Positions 18,722 through 28,953 of a DNA stretch of 36,349 nt are shown here, one piece after another. The position numbers were made by a program, and so were the translations under genes. Under the pieces are notes generated by a model. That model did not search any database and was not told the origin of the DNA. It worked only from the letters and a program-made list of their open reading frames with translations. Origin of the DNA: an uncultured Mycoplasma sp. (GTDB lineage: Bacteria; Bacillota_I; Bacilli_A; Mycoplasmatales; Mycoplasmoidaceae); NCBI GenBank assembly GCA_949285105.1, contig CASDXH010000009.1, forward strand, positions 1 to 36,349. The letters run 5' to 3'. Every line of letters starts with the position of its first letter. The stretch's first letter is position 1.

Positions 18722-19261
18722 AAGCGAAGCAATATAAGGTAGATTTCTAAATTTGTTTTCGTAATCCAAACCTCATCCAATTAATTCATCTTCATTAGTT
18801 ACAAAACAAGTATAGTGAGGATGAATATCAACTTTTCTCTTTTCTGGTTTATTTATTAAAGATACAACAGTAATGTCAGAAGCATCTTTGTTTTTTAGAT
18901 CTTCAATTATGTATTCTAGTGTTCTACCAGATTCTATAACATTTTCTATAATAACAACATGTTTGTCTTTTACATCTGTTGTAATGTCTTTAACAATCTT
19001 AGGAAAGCTAATTTTTTCTCTATAGGATTTAATTGTATAAAAATCTAAAGTAAATTTAAAATTTAACCCTAATAGTAAGTGTGATGAAAAACAAATAGAG
19101 CCATCAAGAATTGGAATAACAACAATTTTATTTTTTTTCTTTCTACCAACAAAATATTTATTTAATCACTTAGCGCAATCATCTACTCTTTTTTTTATTT
19201 CACCCTCACCAAAAAGTATTTTTTGATCAAAAATATCTTTAAATTTATTCTTATCAAACAT
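18710..19261 (-). CDS. hpt: Hypoxanthine-type phosphoribosyltransferase
   Basis: A 183-residue purine salvage enzyme family member (base plus PRPP to nucleotide). The fold markers are PILDGSICFSSHLL near residue 50, the PRPP loop VVIIENVIESGRTLEYI (residues 102-118) and ENKFRNLPYIASL at the C-terminus. The PRPP motif is unusual: Glu106-Asn107 replaces the Glu-Asp pair, and Glu110 replaces the catalytic Asp of DTG. TGA codons (CAKWLN, LIGWGL) are Trp. No good SD: the ATG at 19261 follows TTTTTGCA. It lies 29 nt after the ATPase gene upstream. Hpt is the best call; another purine phosphoribosyltransferase is possible. Confidence 0.85.
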
Positions 19262-19290
19262 TGCAAAAACTACCTTGTTAATTATGAATA

Positions 19291-20340
19291 TTATTTAGTA
19301 AAAGAATTCTGGAAATTTGAATTTCTATTTCTCTCTTCAATACCAACTATTTTACCATCTTGAATTCTAATAATTTTAGTCGCTATAGAAACTAAACTAT
19401 TATTGTGTGTAACCATTACGATTGTTGTATTAAATTCTTTATTAACTTTTAAAAATAAATCGATTATATTCTTTGATGTTTCATCATCCAATGCTCCAGT
19501 GGGTTCATCACAAAGCATTATTTCAGGTTGCTTTAAAATTGCTCTAGCAATAGCAACTCTTTGCTTTTGACCACCAGATAATTCATGCGGAAATTTATTT
19601 TTAATTTTTTCTATACCAACTATATTTATCACTTCATCAATATCAACTGTTCTTTTATTTTTTGGAACAAGATTTTGTCCTAATTTGATATTATCTCATA
19701 CAGTTGATATTGGTACTAAACCATATCTTTGATAAATATATGCAATGTGGTTTCTTCTAAATTCAGTTAATTCTTTATCATTAAGTTTGTTTATAACTTT
19801 ATCCTTAATGAAAACATCACCGCCAGTTGGATGTTCAATACCTGCAATAACGTTAAGTAATGTAGTTTTACCAGAACCACTTGGTCCTAATATAATAACT
19901 ATTTCACCTTGATAAATTTTTAAATTAATATTTTGTAAAATATCAGCTTTAAAAGATGAAGTTTTAATAGTCTTAGAAATATTTCTACATTCTATTTCAA
20001 CATTACTATTTCCAGTACTATTGTTTTGATTGTTAATATCTGGATTTGGATTATTTACATAAGGTTGGTTATGCTGTGGTTCATTATTATAATGGTTTGG
20101 ATTGGCAACATTTTGATGATTTGGAATATTTGGTTCTTTATTTTGATTAACTGGTGTATTAACTTTAGCTCTTGGATTTCTAATCTTTTTTTGTGGGGAT
20201 GGATTATTGTTGTTATTAATAAAGGTATTTATTTCTTTATTAACTGTAGTTTGGTTAATATTTTTTGATTTAAATTTGTATTGATCATTAACATAAGGGT
20301 TAATGATTTTTTTATTTTGTGTCTTTGTCTTATTTTTCAT
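19291..20340 (-). CDS. ABC transporter ATPase with Asn-rich N-terminal tail
   Basis: A 349-residue ATPase of the LolD/MacB/FtsE type. The ABC domain starts near residue 114: Walker A GPSGSGKT (152-159), Q-loop YIYQRYG, signature LSGGQKQR, Walker B IMLCDEPTGALD and H-loop VMVTHN are all intact. Residues 1-112 are low complexity, dominated by Asn, Pro, Gln and Lys (for example INNNNNPSPQ). TGA at 19696-19698 is Trp. No SD precedes the ATG at 20340, which lies 21 nt past the BI-1-like gene. There is no permease gene directly beside it; it may serve the permease at 22579-27465 or one elsewhere. Confidence 0.92.
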
Positions 20341-20361
20341 AATAATACTATAATATACAAA

Positions 20362-21153
20362 TTATCTGTTTCTTGATAATAAATATAAAAATAATCTTAG
20401 TAAAGCCACCATATTGATTAAAATATTAAACCCAATAAGCATTGCTATTGATCTTGCAAACTTTGGATCAAGATTTTCTCTAAATTGATCCATATTTTTT
20501 AAGTTTCATAAACTGTATCAAATAATTAGGAAAGAAACTAATCCAAATATTAATTGAATAACAAAGTAAGTTCATTTACCTGCAAATAAACTACCACCAA
20601 AAAATAAGTTTAATTGTCCAAAACTAAATATAGTTAAGAAAAGGTTAACAATTAAGAATATAAAATATATTGCAAAAAAGATTGCTAATATCTTACTGAT
20701 TGTGTAACCAACCTTATTACTTGTAATTCTACTTAATCCATAACACAAAAATAATACAAGAGATGTAATTCCAAAACAGAATATTACTTCTGTTAATTCA
20801 AAGATTGTAAATATGATTCCAAAAGTTATCCCAACACTTAAACAGTAAACTGAAATAACTGCAATATTAAACCCTAAAGACATGTTGACCTTAAAGATTC
20901 AAATAAAATACATCACTAGTGCAACAACACCAAATATACCTGATGTTAAATACAATGAATTATAAAGCGATGGGTCTAAAACATTATCAGTTAAAATTGC
21001 ATATCTTATAAGTAATCCTATACCAAAGATAGCAAGCAATCCCAATGCCGCAACTAACATTCCAATAGAAACCATTGATGTTTGTAAAGACGTATATTTT
21101 GCTTTATATGTTCTATTAGCTGTTGTTTCATATACATTGCTTTCTACACTCAT
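20362..21153 (-). CDS. Bax-inhibitor-1/YccA-like membrane protein
   Basis: A 263-residue polytopic protein with about seven helices after a polar N-terminus (MSVESNVYETTANRTYKAKY). The order of helices, the central CFGITSLVLFLCYGLSR region, SFLIIWYSLWNLKNMDQ and the C-terminal LLRLFLYLLSRNR resemble the BI-1/YccA family, whose members leak calcium or modulate membrane proteases. Length is near the usual ~230. The assignment is by overall pattern, not by a decisive motif. GGGGG upstream of the ATG serves as SD. It shares a transcript with the following ABC ATPase. Alternative: an unrelated permease subunit. Confidence 0.6.
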
Positions 21154-21182
21154 ATAAATCCCCCTATTTTATGTTTGATAAT

Positions 21183-21188
21183 ATTATA
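21183..21188 (-). promoter_or_regulatory. -10 box of the BI-1-like/ATPase operon
   Basis: TTG followed directly by TATAAT on the minus strand, the same arrangement as at the rpsD promoter, 30 nt before the ATG at 21153. Confidence 0.6.
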
Positions 21189-21218
21189 CAATGATTATTC
21201 AAAAATGAAATTTGGGAA

Positions 21219-21246
21219 TAAAAAAAGAATGGTTTTTCCATTCTTT
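21219..21246 (-). terminator. Terminator of the permease/ATPase operon
   Basis: AAAGAATGG and CCATTCTTT form a perfect 9-bp stem with loop AAAAA and a T-run, 16 nt past the ATPase TAA at 21262. Confidence 0.92.
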
Positions 21247-21261
21247 ATATTTAGAAATGAA

Positions 21262-22569
21262 TTATTCTCAAGAAATTTCAGCAACAGTTTTTTTGTTATT
21301 GTTTATATAGTCTTCAATAATTCTTCCACTATCAACTTTAATAATGTGGTCTCCAAGTTCTAAGATTTTTTCATTGTGAGTAACTATAACAATTGTCGTT
21401 TTAAACTTTTGATTAATGTTGCAAAATATATTCATTATTTGTTTTGTTGCATCAATATGGATAGCCCCTGTTGGTTCATCACCATACAAGATGTCAGGGT
21501 TTCTCACTAAAGCTCTACAGATAGCAACTCTTTGAGCTTGTCCCCCAGAAAGATTGCTAGCTTTTTTATATTTGTGTTGGAAAAGATCAACAGATTTAAG
21601 TAGTTCATCAATATTAAGAAGTTTCTTTTTATCTGGTTGTAAACTAGTAGCTAATTTAATATTGTCATAAACTGACAAATCAGTTAAAAGACCATATTGT
21701 TGGAAAATATAACCAACATGCTGACTTCTAAGTTTTGTTAGTTGTGATTCATTTAAAGAGATTGTATTTTTATCAAACATATAACATGTACCATTGCTTG
21801 GTCTATCAAGCGCAGAAATTAAAGTTAGCAATGTTGTTTTACCAGAACCACTTGGACCATATATAACAACAAACTCACCTTTTTTAATTTTAAGACTAAC
21901 GTCTTTAAGAATGTGTTCACAACTATACCCATTGGTCATAAGTTTGTTAACATTTTCTAAAACAATGATGTCAGAATTTTTATCATAGTTTTTTGGTTTC
22001 TTATTTTTTTCATTCTTATGAGGTTTATTAAGTGATTTAATTTTTCTAATCTGTGCTCTTAATTCTTTTTTTATTTTTTTTTCTTCTATTTTTTCTTCTT
22101 TAGTTTTTTTATCCTTCTTTTCCTTAGCTGGTTTTTCTTTCTTTTCTTTTTTATCTTCGGGTTTACTTGCTTGTTTCTCGGCTTGTTTTTCTATAGGTTG
22201 TTGTACAGGTTTTTCTGCAGGTTTTTGATTAATATCTAAAGAATGGTTAATAGTAACTAGATTAGGTTCATTTTTAGTTTGTTCATTAGTTACTGGAGTT
22301 ACAAGTTCTTTTTTAACAGCATCATTTTCTACAGTTGAAGATTTTGAATCTTTTTCATTATTAACATCTGAATTTTTTTTTGTTGAAGCTTTTTTATCAG
22401 CACCTTTTTTAGAAGCAGATTTTGTTTCCTTCTTGTCTTTTTTTTCAGATTCTTTTTTGGCACTAGATTTTTTCTTTGGATCAAAAGTTAAACCTTTATC
22501 AGCATAATCTTCTAAAAAAGTATTGATCTTTTTAACTGTCATTTTCTTTTCTTTACTTTTCTTTTCCAT
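21262..22569 (-). CDS. ABC transporter ATPase with Lys-rich N-terminal tail
   Basis: A 435-residue LolD/MacB-type ATPase. Residues 1-199 are a highly charged Lys/Glu/Ser extension with AKKESEKKDKKETK-like runs. The ABC domain follows: Walker A GPSGSGKT (238-245), Q-loop YIFQQYG, signature LSGGQAQR, Walker B ILYGDEPTGA and H-loop VIVTHN. The D-loop is odd: AIH instead of ALD. The TGA at 21268 is Trp, so it ends ISWE with TAA at 21262. AGGAAG SD overlaps the permease stop, so the two are translationally linked and surely partners. The tail may bind nucleic acid, membrane or the permease; not known. Confidence 0.93.
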
Positions 22570-22578
22570 ATTAACTTC

Positions 22579-25500
22579 CTATTGATTAATAACTTTCTTT
22601 AAATTCATTTTCTTTAATAATACAACTGTAAACACAAAATTAATAATCATAATACCAACTATTGATGCCACACCATAGATATAAGGTAATCAACTAATAG
22701 CTGGTGATATATAGATTGATGATAAACCATACAATGCGAATTGAAGAACATATATCATAGCTATCATTAATGCAAAACCTATCAATAAAGCTAATATCAT
22801 AACTGGGAAATAAGTGAACACTATACTTAAAATATTTTCTCTATCTGAATATCCAAGCGTTTTCAATACTGCAATCATATTCTTAAATTCATTCATCATT
22901 ATTGAAGTCATAACTAAAATCATAATAACAATTAGTGGAACAAAAATAGACATTCCAATTGTTTCAACAATATTAACACTTGAAAATAAACTTGAATATA
23001 TTTGGTATTGGCTTATAAAACTATCAATTGTTGATATTGAAACTTTTGTAGGATTATTACCATATATTCTAATTGCATAATCTGCTAAATTCTTAGCATC
23101 ATTTGCAACAGAATTACCCAATTGCATTCTTAGTGATTCCCTATCTTTTAAAAGATTAGTATTGTGTGTTACAAGTTTATCTGTAAAGACAAATTTAAGT
23201 TCTGTGTTGCCACTAGGAATACTTTGGTCTCTTGTGTTCATTGTCCAAATATTTTTAAAGTTAACACGTCAAATATCAACAAAAGTATTTTGATCTAAAT
23301 TGATAATATTAGGTCAAATACCCCATTGTGCATAGAAGCTAATATTTTTAGAAAGATATACAGGATTTTCTTTTTCTGTGAATACACCATTAAATGGAAC
23401 ATAACCATTTTTTTCTAGAGTTGTCTGATCAGCATATTTATTTTGTTGTTTATCTGTGCTTGTAACTTCTGTTTTTAAAATGATGTTTCCACCATTGCTT
23501 TGTTCAGTTTTATTGAAACCTAACCCAAGGATCTTGTTAGCGTTGTCTTGGGATATATAGAATTCTTCACCAAATGAAGTTGAAGCAATACCTGCAACCG
23601 TTAATGTGTATTCAGAATTCCCATATCCATCTGGGCTTGGCTGAGTTTGAATACCTTGTGAATCTAGAACTTTTCTACTAAATCTAAAGTAAGAGTTATT
23701 AACATTAATTTTTATTTTATCTCCAACTTTTAGCTTGTAGTGATAAGCTGCACCATTATTAATTATCATAGGATATTCATATTTTGAAGTAGTTAGTAAA
23801 TCAGATATCTCTCTTTCTTTTTGATCTTTTAAAGTTACAAAAGAAGAATTGTTTTTAATACCAACGATGTTAATATTTTCTTCTTTATTTCTTAATATTG
23901 TATTTGCATTAATATAAGAATAAGTTTCTGTACTTTCTTTATCTTCATAAGGAATTATTCCATATGAAATCTTAACATCTTTATTACTTAATTCTTCATC
24001 CCCATAAACACAACCAATGAAAGATAAAAATTCATCTGTAAATCTAATTTGAGTATAATTTAAGTTTATGTCAACAACAGTTTTTGGGTTAACACTATAA
24101 AGTTTAGTGTCTTGATCATATAGGATAAAGTTATTCTTTTTTTGTAATTCTGAAAGCATTGTATTTTCAGGATTTTGAGCAGCTTCATAAACATCTTTTA
24201 AAAAGATTTGTGATTGGGATTCAGATCTTGCAATAATTTCTGGTGGTAAAAAAGCTTTAACAAATTCCCATGGGTTTATTTGGAAACCAAAGTTTATTTC
24301 AAAATCCAATAATCATTTAGCAAATACAGCACTTTCTCCAAAGAATATATCATTTTTAACAGCAAAATTTGCTTGATAAGAAGGAAGAAGAATATTACCA
24401 AAGTAAAGTGGTTCTCCATTTTCAATCTTTTGAGTTCCATCTTTATTTAAAACTTTTAAATCCTCTAGTTTATATGGAGTATCATAACCTCTTGTTTGAT
24501 AGAATTTTTCTTGTTTACCATTATGCATTATAGTACCAGGATATAAAGGATAAATACCATTATCTACATCTGTAAAACCAAGGTTAGAGTATTTTTGCAT
24601 TTTGTACAACCCACTCTGTTCTGTTGGTGTTACTAAATCAAAACTATAAGTATAATTTTTATTAACTTTGGTTAGTGTTGTTGATTGATCAAATTTTTGA
24701 GGAAGTGAAATACCTGAAGTTACAAAAGCTAATCCAAAAGAACAAAGCATTGTGTAGAAGATAAATCTATAGAAGTTACTAAATGATAAGTTCAATCTAA
24801 ATTTAAATAGTGGTTGAATACCTTGAGAACCGTTTTTAATCATTGTTAAAACTTTACTTACTTTAGTTTCAACATTACTTGATATCAATAAGTTAATTGG
24901 TTTTTTAAATGTCAATTTAAGAATAACTCAAGTAAAGATTAAAAAAACAACAAATACAGAAAATGCTCCACCAAAGAAACCTATGATAGAAAACTTTAAA
25001 AAATCTAAAGGAACATATCAGAAAGGAGATATAGCTGAATAGAAAGTACCTTGTAAAAATAAAGCCCCAATGTATCCACCAAACCCTGCAAGTAATGCTA
25101 CTATTAATCCAAATAATGATAAAGCCATTGCAATTTTTAATGTAGAAAAACCATTTGCTTTAACAATAGCTAGCTGAACCAAGTTTTTAGAAATATAACT
25201 TCTTATCAATAAATAAGAAAGATATAAACCAAGAACAATTAAAACTATAATAACAGCAATTGCAACAATTGATATATATAAAACTATTGAATCTGGCAAA
25301 TAAATTCTAAAAGTTAATATATTTTTATTATTAGAAAAATCATTTGTTTTATAAACTAAATCACCAGAATAATCTTTATTAAAATTGTTTTTATATTCTT
25401 TATTTAGTTCATTGATGTAACCATCAGTTACACGTTCTTTTGTAATTCCTGAAAAATATTTATTTTGGAAGGTAGCAGGACTTGTGGAAAGAATTGAATT

Positions 25501-27465
25501 ATAACCTTGTTGATTTGTAAATAATACAAATTCAGTTCTTGGATTAATAATTAAATTCTCTAAAGAAGTAGATGGATAAAGTAGATCAGGACTTATACCT
25601 GTCCCAATAATTACATACTTCTGGGTATTTATTGTAACTGTATATTTACTATCAAGTATAGATAATCATTCTTTCACATAATTACTAAAGTTTTTAATTT
25701 TAGAATTTATTTCTTCATCTGTTAGTGAAAAAAAATTATCTCAGGAGTTTAATAATTCATTCCATCTAGTTATTAGATCATTTCATTGGTTAACGGGAAT
25801 ATATTCTTTATTATTTACATCTAAGAATTTATCTGGAACAACTGTTGCAAAACCATAAGGAGTATAAACACTTAAGATAACATCAATTGCAGTTTCTGCA
25901 ATTGCAACTCCATCTTCAAAACTAAAGCGTAAATCTATCTTTTGTTTATTAGTTGAAACAAATTTACTTAAATCTATATCTGGTTGATAGATAGCAAAAA
26001 TTACTCTATATTTAGAGTTATCAATTGGTCTTCCAGCTTCCAAGTCTTTTAATATATCTACTATATATTCTTTTATGTATGGTTTTACTTCAAAACCAGC
26101 TTCTGCTGTTGATGAAAGCAGCAACATCAATAAGTTTTTAAGATATGGCTTATTATCAGATGAGTAGAAAGGCTTAGTTGCTTCATCAGCAATTTTTAAA
26201 TAAGTATCACTATCAACTAATCTATTACCACTACTATAAACAATTTTATTTATTTCAGAGTTCTCTTTATTTGATACTAAGTATTTAAAAGAAGAATCAT
26301 TATCAATAATAGTATAAGAAGACTCAAACTGAGTTAGTATGTTTTTTTGTTTTAAAAAGCTATCTGCACTATTGCTTACAGCAGCCTGAAGAAATTCAGA
26401 TAATTGATCAGATTTTTGTTCAGCTATATTTTGAAGTCAAAGTTTAACTAAACCTTCTTTTGTAGTTGGTGGACCATTTTCTACCCCAGGGTTTTCAGTT
26501 CCAACATTTTTTCCTTCTTTCTTGTTGATTTTTGATTCAACTCAATCATTCTTAATAACAACTTCAACATTTAACAAACTATTTTTTTGTTGTTCTGGTA
26601 AAGATTCAATGATATTTTTTTCAGCTGGAGAAAGTGAGTCAATGTTTAAAGTTAAAGTATAAACATTCTCACTTTTTTTCATTGTGTTATCTAATAACGC
26701 ATTATATAAATCAGCATAGTAAGTAACATCTGTAATATTTAAATTTGTTGATGATGTTGGTAACTGAGTAACACTATTTGTAAATAAAGTATGTGGTATA
26801 GTAGTTGCTGGAGTTGCAGAATCTGTATCATACTTATTAAACATAGCTTTATTTGCAACATAGTTACCTTGTAGTATTGTAAAATATTCATCAACCTTAC
26901 CAGTTTCAGAATTAAAGTAACCTGATAAAAAAGGTTTTTGATTTTCATCATAACTAAATAATAAATTTGATGGGTTAAAGTATGTACTCATTTTATAACC
27001 AATACCATGTCATTGCTTATGGTCTGACATGTTTATATCAAGCGGCACATATTTTCCTTCTTTATCAATTGACACACCTGTAGATTTTAAGATCCCAGGT
27101 TTTCTACTTCATCTATCAACATTTAAATTTGCACTTGTAAAGTCTTTAGGTTCATAAGGAAAGATTACATTATTTTCACTATATTGATATTTAGAAACCA
27201 ATATTTCTTTTGTTTTAGGTGAGGTTATTTCTGCTTCACTAGGCAAAGTATATTCAGGTTTAGGCAAGCCATAATTTTGTTCAATAGTAACGTTTGCGCT
27301 GTTACCATACTTGTTAACATTATCAATACTATTTGTAATATTTGTGTTTAGATACAATAAACTAAATGAACTTAATATAATACAAAAAGTAATGAATATC
27401 AGCGCAAAAATTAATAACATTGAGCTCTTAAATGATTTTAAAACTTGCTTTATTAACTGAAACAT
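22579..27465 (-). CDS. Giant FtsX/MacB-type ABC permease, 1628 aa
   Basis: One continuous frame of 1628 codons once TGA is Trp; seven blocks that look separate share one frame. An N-terminal helix (about 14-38, MLLIFALIFITFCIILSSF) anchors a roughly 680-residue external domain. A membrane bundle lies near 723-850 and about 898-920, with NLVQLAIVKANGFSTLKIAM as in FtsX domains. A second ~560-residue external domain follows, and a C-terminal FtsX domain with helices near 1500-1625 has EFKNMIAVLKTLGYSDREN, the coupling-helix motif. Two FtsX domains with large ectodomains mark a MacB/LolCE-like mechanotransmission or lipoprotein/peptide export system. SD AAGGT before the ATG at 27465. Partner ATPase at 21262-22569. 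Confidence 0.93.
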
Positions 27466-27540
27466 TTTATACCTTAATTCACCTATTTTAATATTTATAA
27501 ATTTATCATAAAAATAATTTATTGCTATATAAAATTAACC

Positions 27541-27546
27541 ATTATA
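27541..27546 (-). promoter_or_regulatory. -10 box of the permease operon
   Basis: TATAAT on the minus strand, giving a leader of about 70 nt. The remaining gap 27547-27704 holds two copies of the palindrome TACTAGTA (27612-27619 and 27627-27634) and otherwise nothing recognisable. Confidence 0.5.
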
Positions 27547-27704
27547 GATAATTTAAGTTTTTAAAACAAAATAATGAATGTAATTGTAAAAAAATAACAA
27601 AATAAAAAAATTACTAGTATTGGTAGTACTAGTAGTTACTATCTCATTTTTTTGGAGAAACTCATTCTTAGAAAAAAGTTTAAAATAAATTTTAGAAGCG
27701 AGCT

Positions 27705-28297
27705 ATGTCAAAAAAACCAGAAAACAAAGACAAATTAAATATACAAGAATTATTTAAAAATAGTGGTGTTTAATCTATGTTAGATTTAAACAAACTAATT
27801 GGTAAGCTTAAAAAACATTTTATTGAATCTACTTTAGATGCTGAATTTGATGAACATACAGGTTATCAAAACATGATTAAAATTCTAAAGATGTTTTTAA
27901 TAATTATAGAAAAGGAAAAACTAAGAAAACAATCTCAGCCGATAATGGAAAAATTGATATTAAAGTTCCAAGAAAACAACTATCAACATTTGAACCAAAA
28001 ATTGTCAAAAAGCATGAAAGAAACATCTATAGAATTGAACATCAAATACTTTTCTTATATTCAAAAGTAATATCTGCAAGAGAAGTTCAAGAAACAATAT
28101 ATCATATGTTTTATTGTGATTTAGACAAAGACACAATTTCTATAATTACAAATGAAATAATTCCATAAATTATGACGCGACAACAAAGACCGTTAGAGTC
28201 TGTTTATCCAATTATGTACATAGATGGAATCATATTCAAAATTAGAGAGAATTCTGTCTACAAAGAAAAATTAGTTTATTTATATAATTGGGATTAA
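27705..28297 (+). pseudogene. IS256-family transposase remnant
   Basis: Broken 5' part of a mutator/IS256 transposase. Recognisable pieces in order: LNIQELFKNSGV, LIGKLKKHFIESTLDAEFDEHTGYQN, DIKVPRKQLSTFEPKIVKKH, FLYSKVISAREVQETIYHMF and RPLESVYPIMYIDGIIFKI, which holds the first catalytic Asp. Damage: TAA after SGV, a frameshift near 27882, a TAA after ITNEIIP near 28166, and loss of everything after YLYNWD, including the other DDE residues. No terminal inverted repeats recognised. It cannot be active. Confidence 0.85.
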
Positions 28298-28309
28298 TAT
28301 AAGACCGAA

Positions 28310-28834
28310 AATAAAATTTTAAATTTTTCAATAACTAAACCTGAATCATATAGACAATGATTCATTCATTGATCAACCAATTCCATATCAAGTATTAAAA
28401 CTACTACCTATGTTATTTGGTTTATATACTCCATTTTCAATTCCAGCCCCATTTAATTTTAACATCTCAAATTTTCTTTCTCATGGTTTTAAATTAACAT
28501 TGGATTATTAAAATCTGAAGTTGAGTAAGGAAAGATAACATTTTTACTCTATGAAATAATTTAGATTTGAAACAGGAATTGCTTTTTTGACGGGGTTATT
28601 TATTGAATTAGGATTAAATATAAAACTTGTCTTTTGTAAATCATAACTTTGTTCAACATTAAGATTTACTGAATTACCGTAAGTATTTAAGTTATTAATA
28701 CTATTTTGAGTGTTTGTGTTTAAATACAGCATACTAAATATAGTCGTGATTATACAAAGACAAATGAAAGCAAGAGAAAAATCAATAATGCTGATTTTTA
28801 AAGGATAACAAAACTTGCTTATTAATTGCAACAT
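28310..28834 (-). pseudogene. Decayed 5' end of a second giant permease gene
   Basis: The start MLQLISKFCYPLKISIIDFS and helix resemble residues 1-40 of the intact permease. YLNTNTQNSINNLNTYGNSVN matches its YLNTNITNSIDNVNKYGNSAN. A TAA at 28544 stops the frame. In another frame the homology goes on as VIFPYSTSDFNNPM, then PWERKFEMLKLNG and NTWYGIGWSMNES, matching the intact VIFPYEPKDFTS and QWHGIGYKMS. Homology fades near 28310, where the IS256 remnant begins. About 170 of roughly 1600 codons remain. It is a dead paralog, possibly deleted through the insertion sequence. Confidence 0.85.
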
Positions 28835-28907
28835 ATGTAAACATCTCTTTTCAATATTTAAAACTCAAGTTTAAAAATAATTTTAAAAGATAAACTTTTT
28901 ATTAATT

Positions 28908-28941
28908 AAAAAACTCAGTATCTAATTTAATAGATACTGAG
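28908..28941 (-). terminator. Terminator after uvrA
   Basis: CTCAGTATCTA and TAGATACTGAG form a perfect 11-bp stem with a 6-nt loop and a T-run, 13 nt past the uvrA TAA. Confidence 0.95.
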
Positions 28942-28953
28942 GAAAACAAAAAA

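Noticed and set aside
27777-28070. A 97-residue + strand frame as a possible small gene
   Set aside because: It is a frameshifted stretch of the IS256 remnant; transposase homology switches frame near 27882.
28544-28834. A short intact membrane protein gene
   Set aside because: The 96-codon frame is the beginning of a decayed permease paralog; homology goes on past its TAA in another frame.
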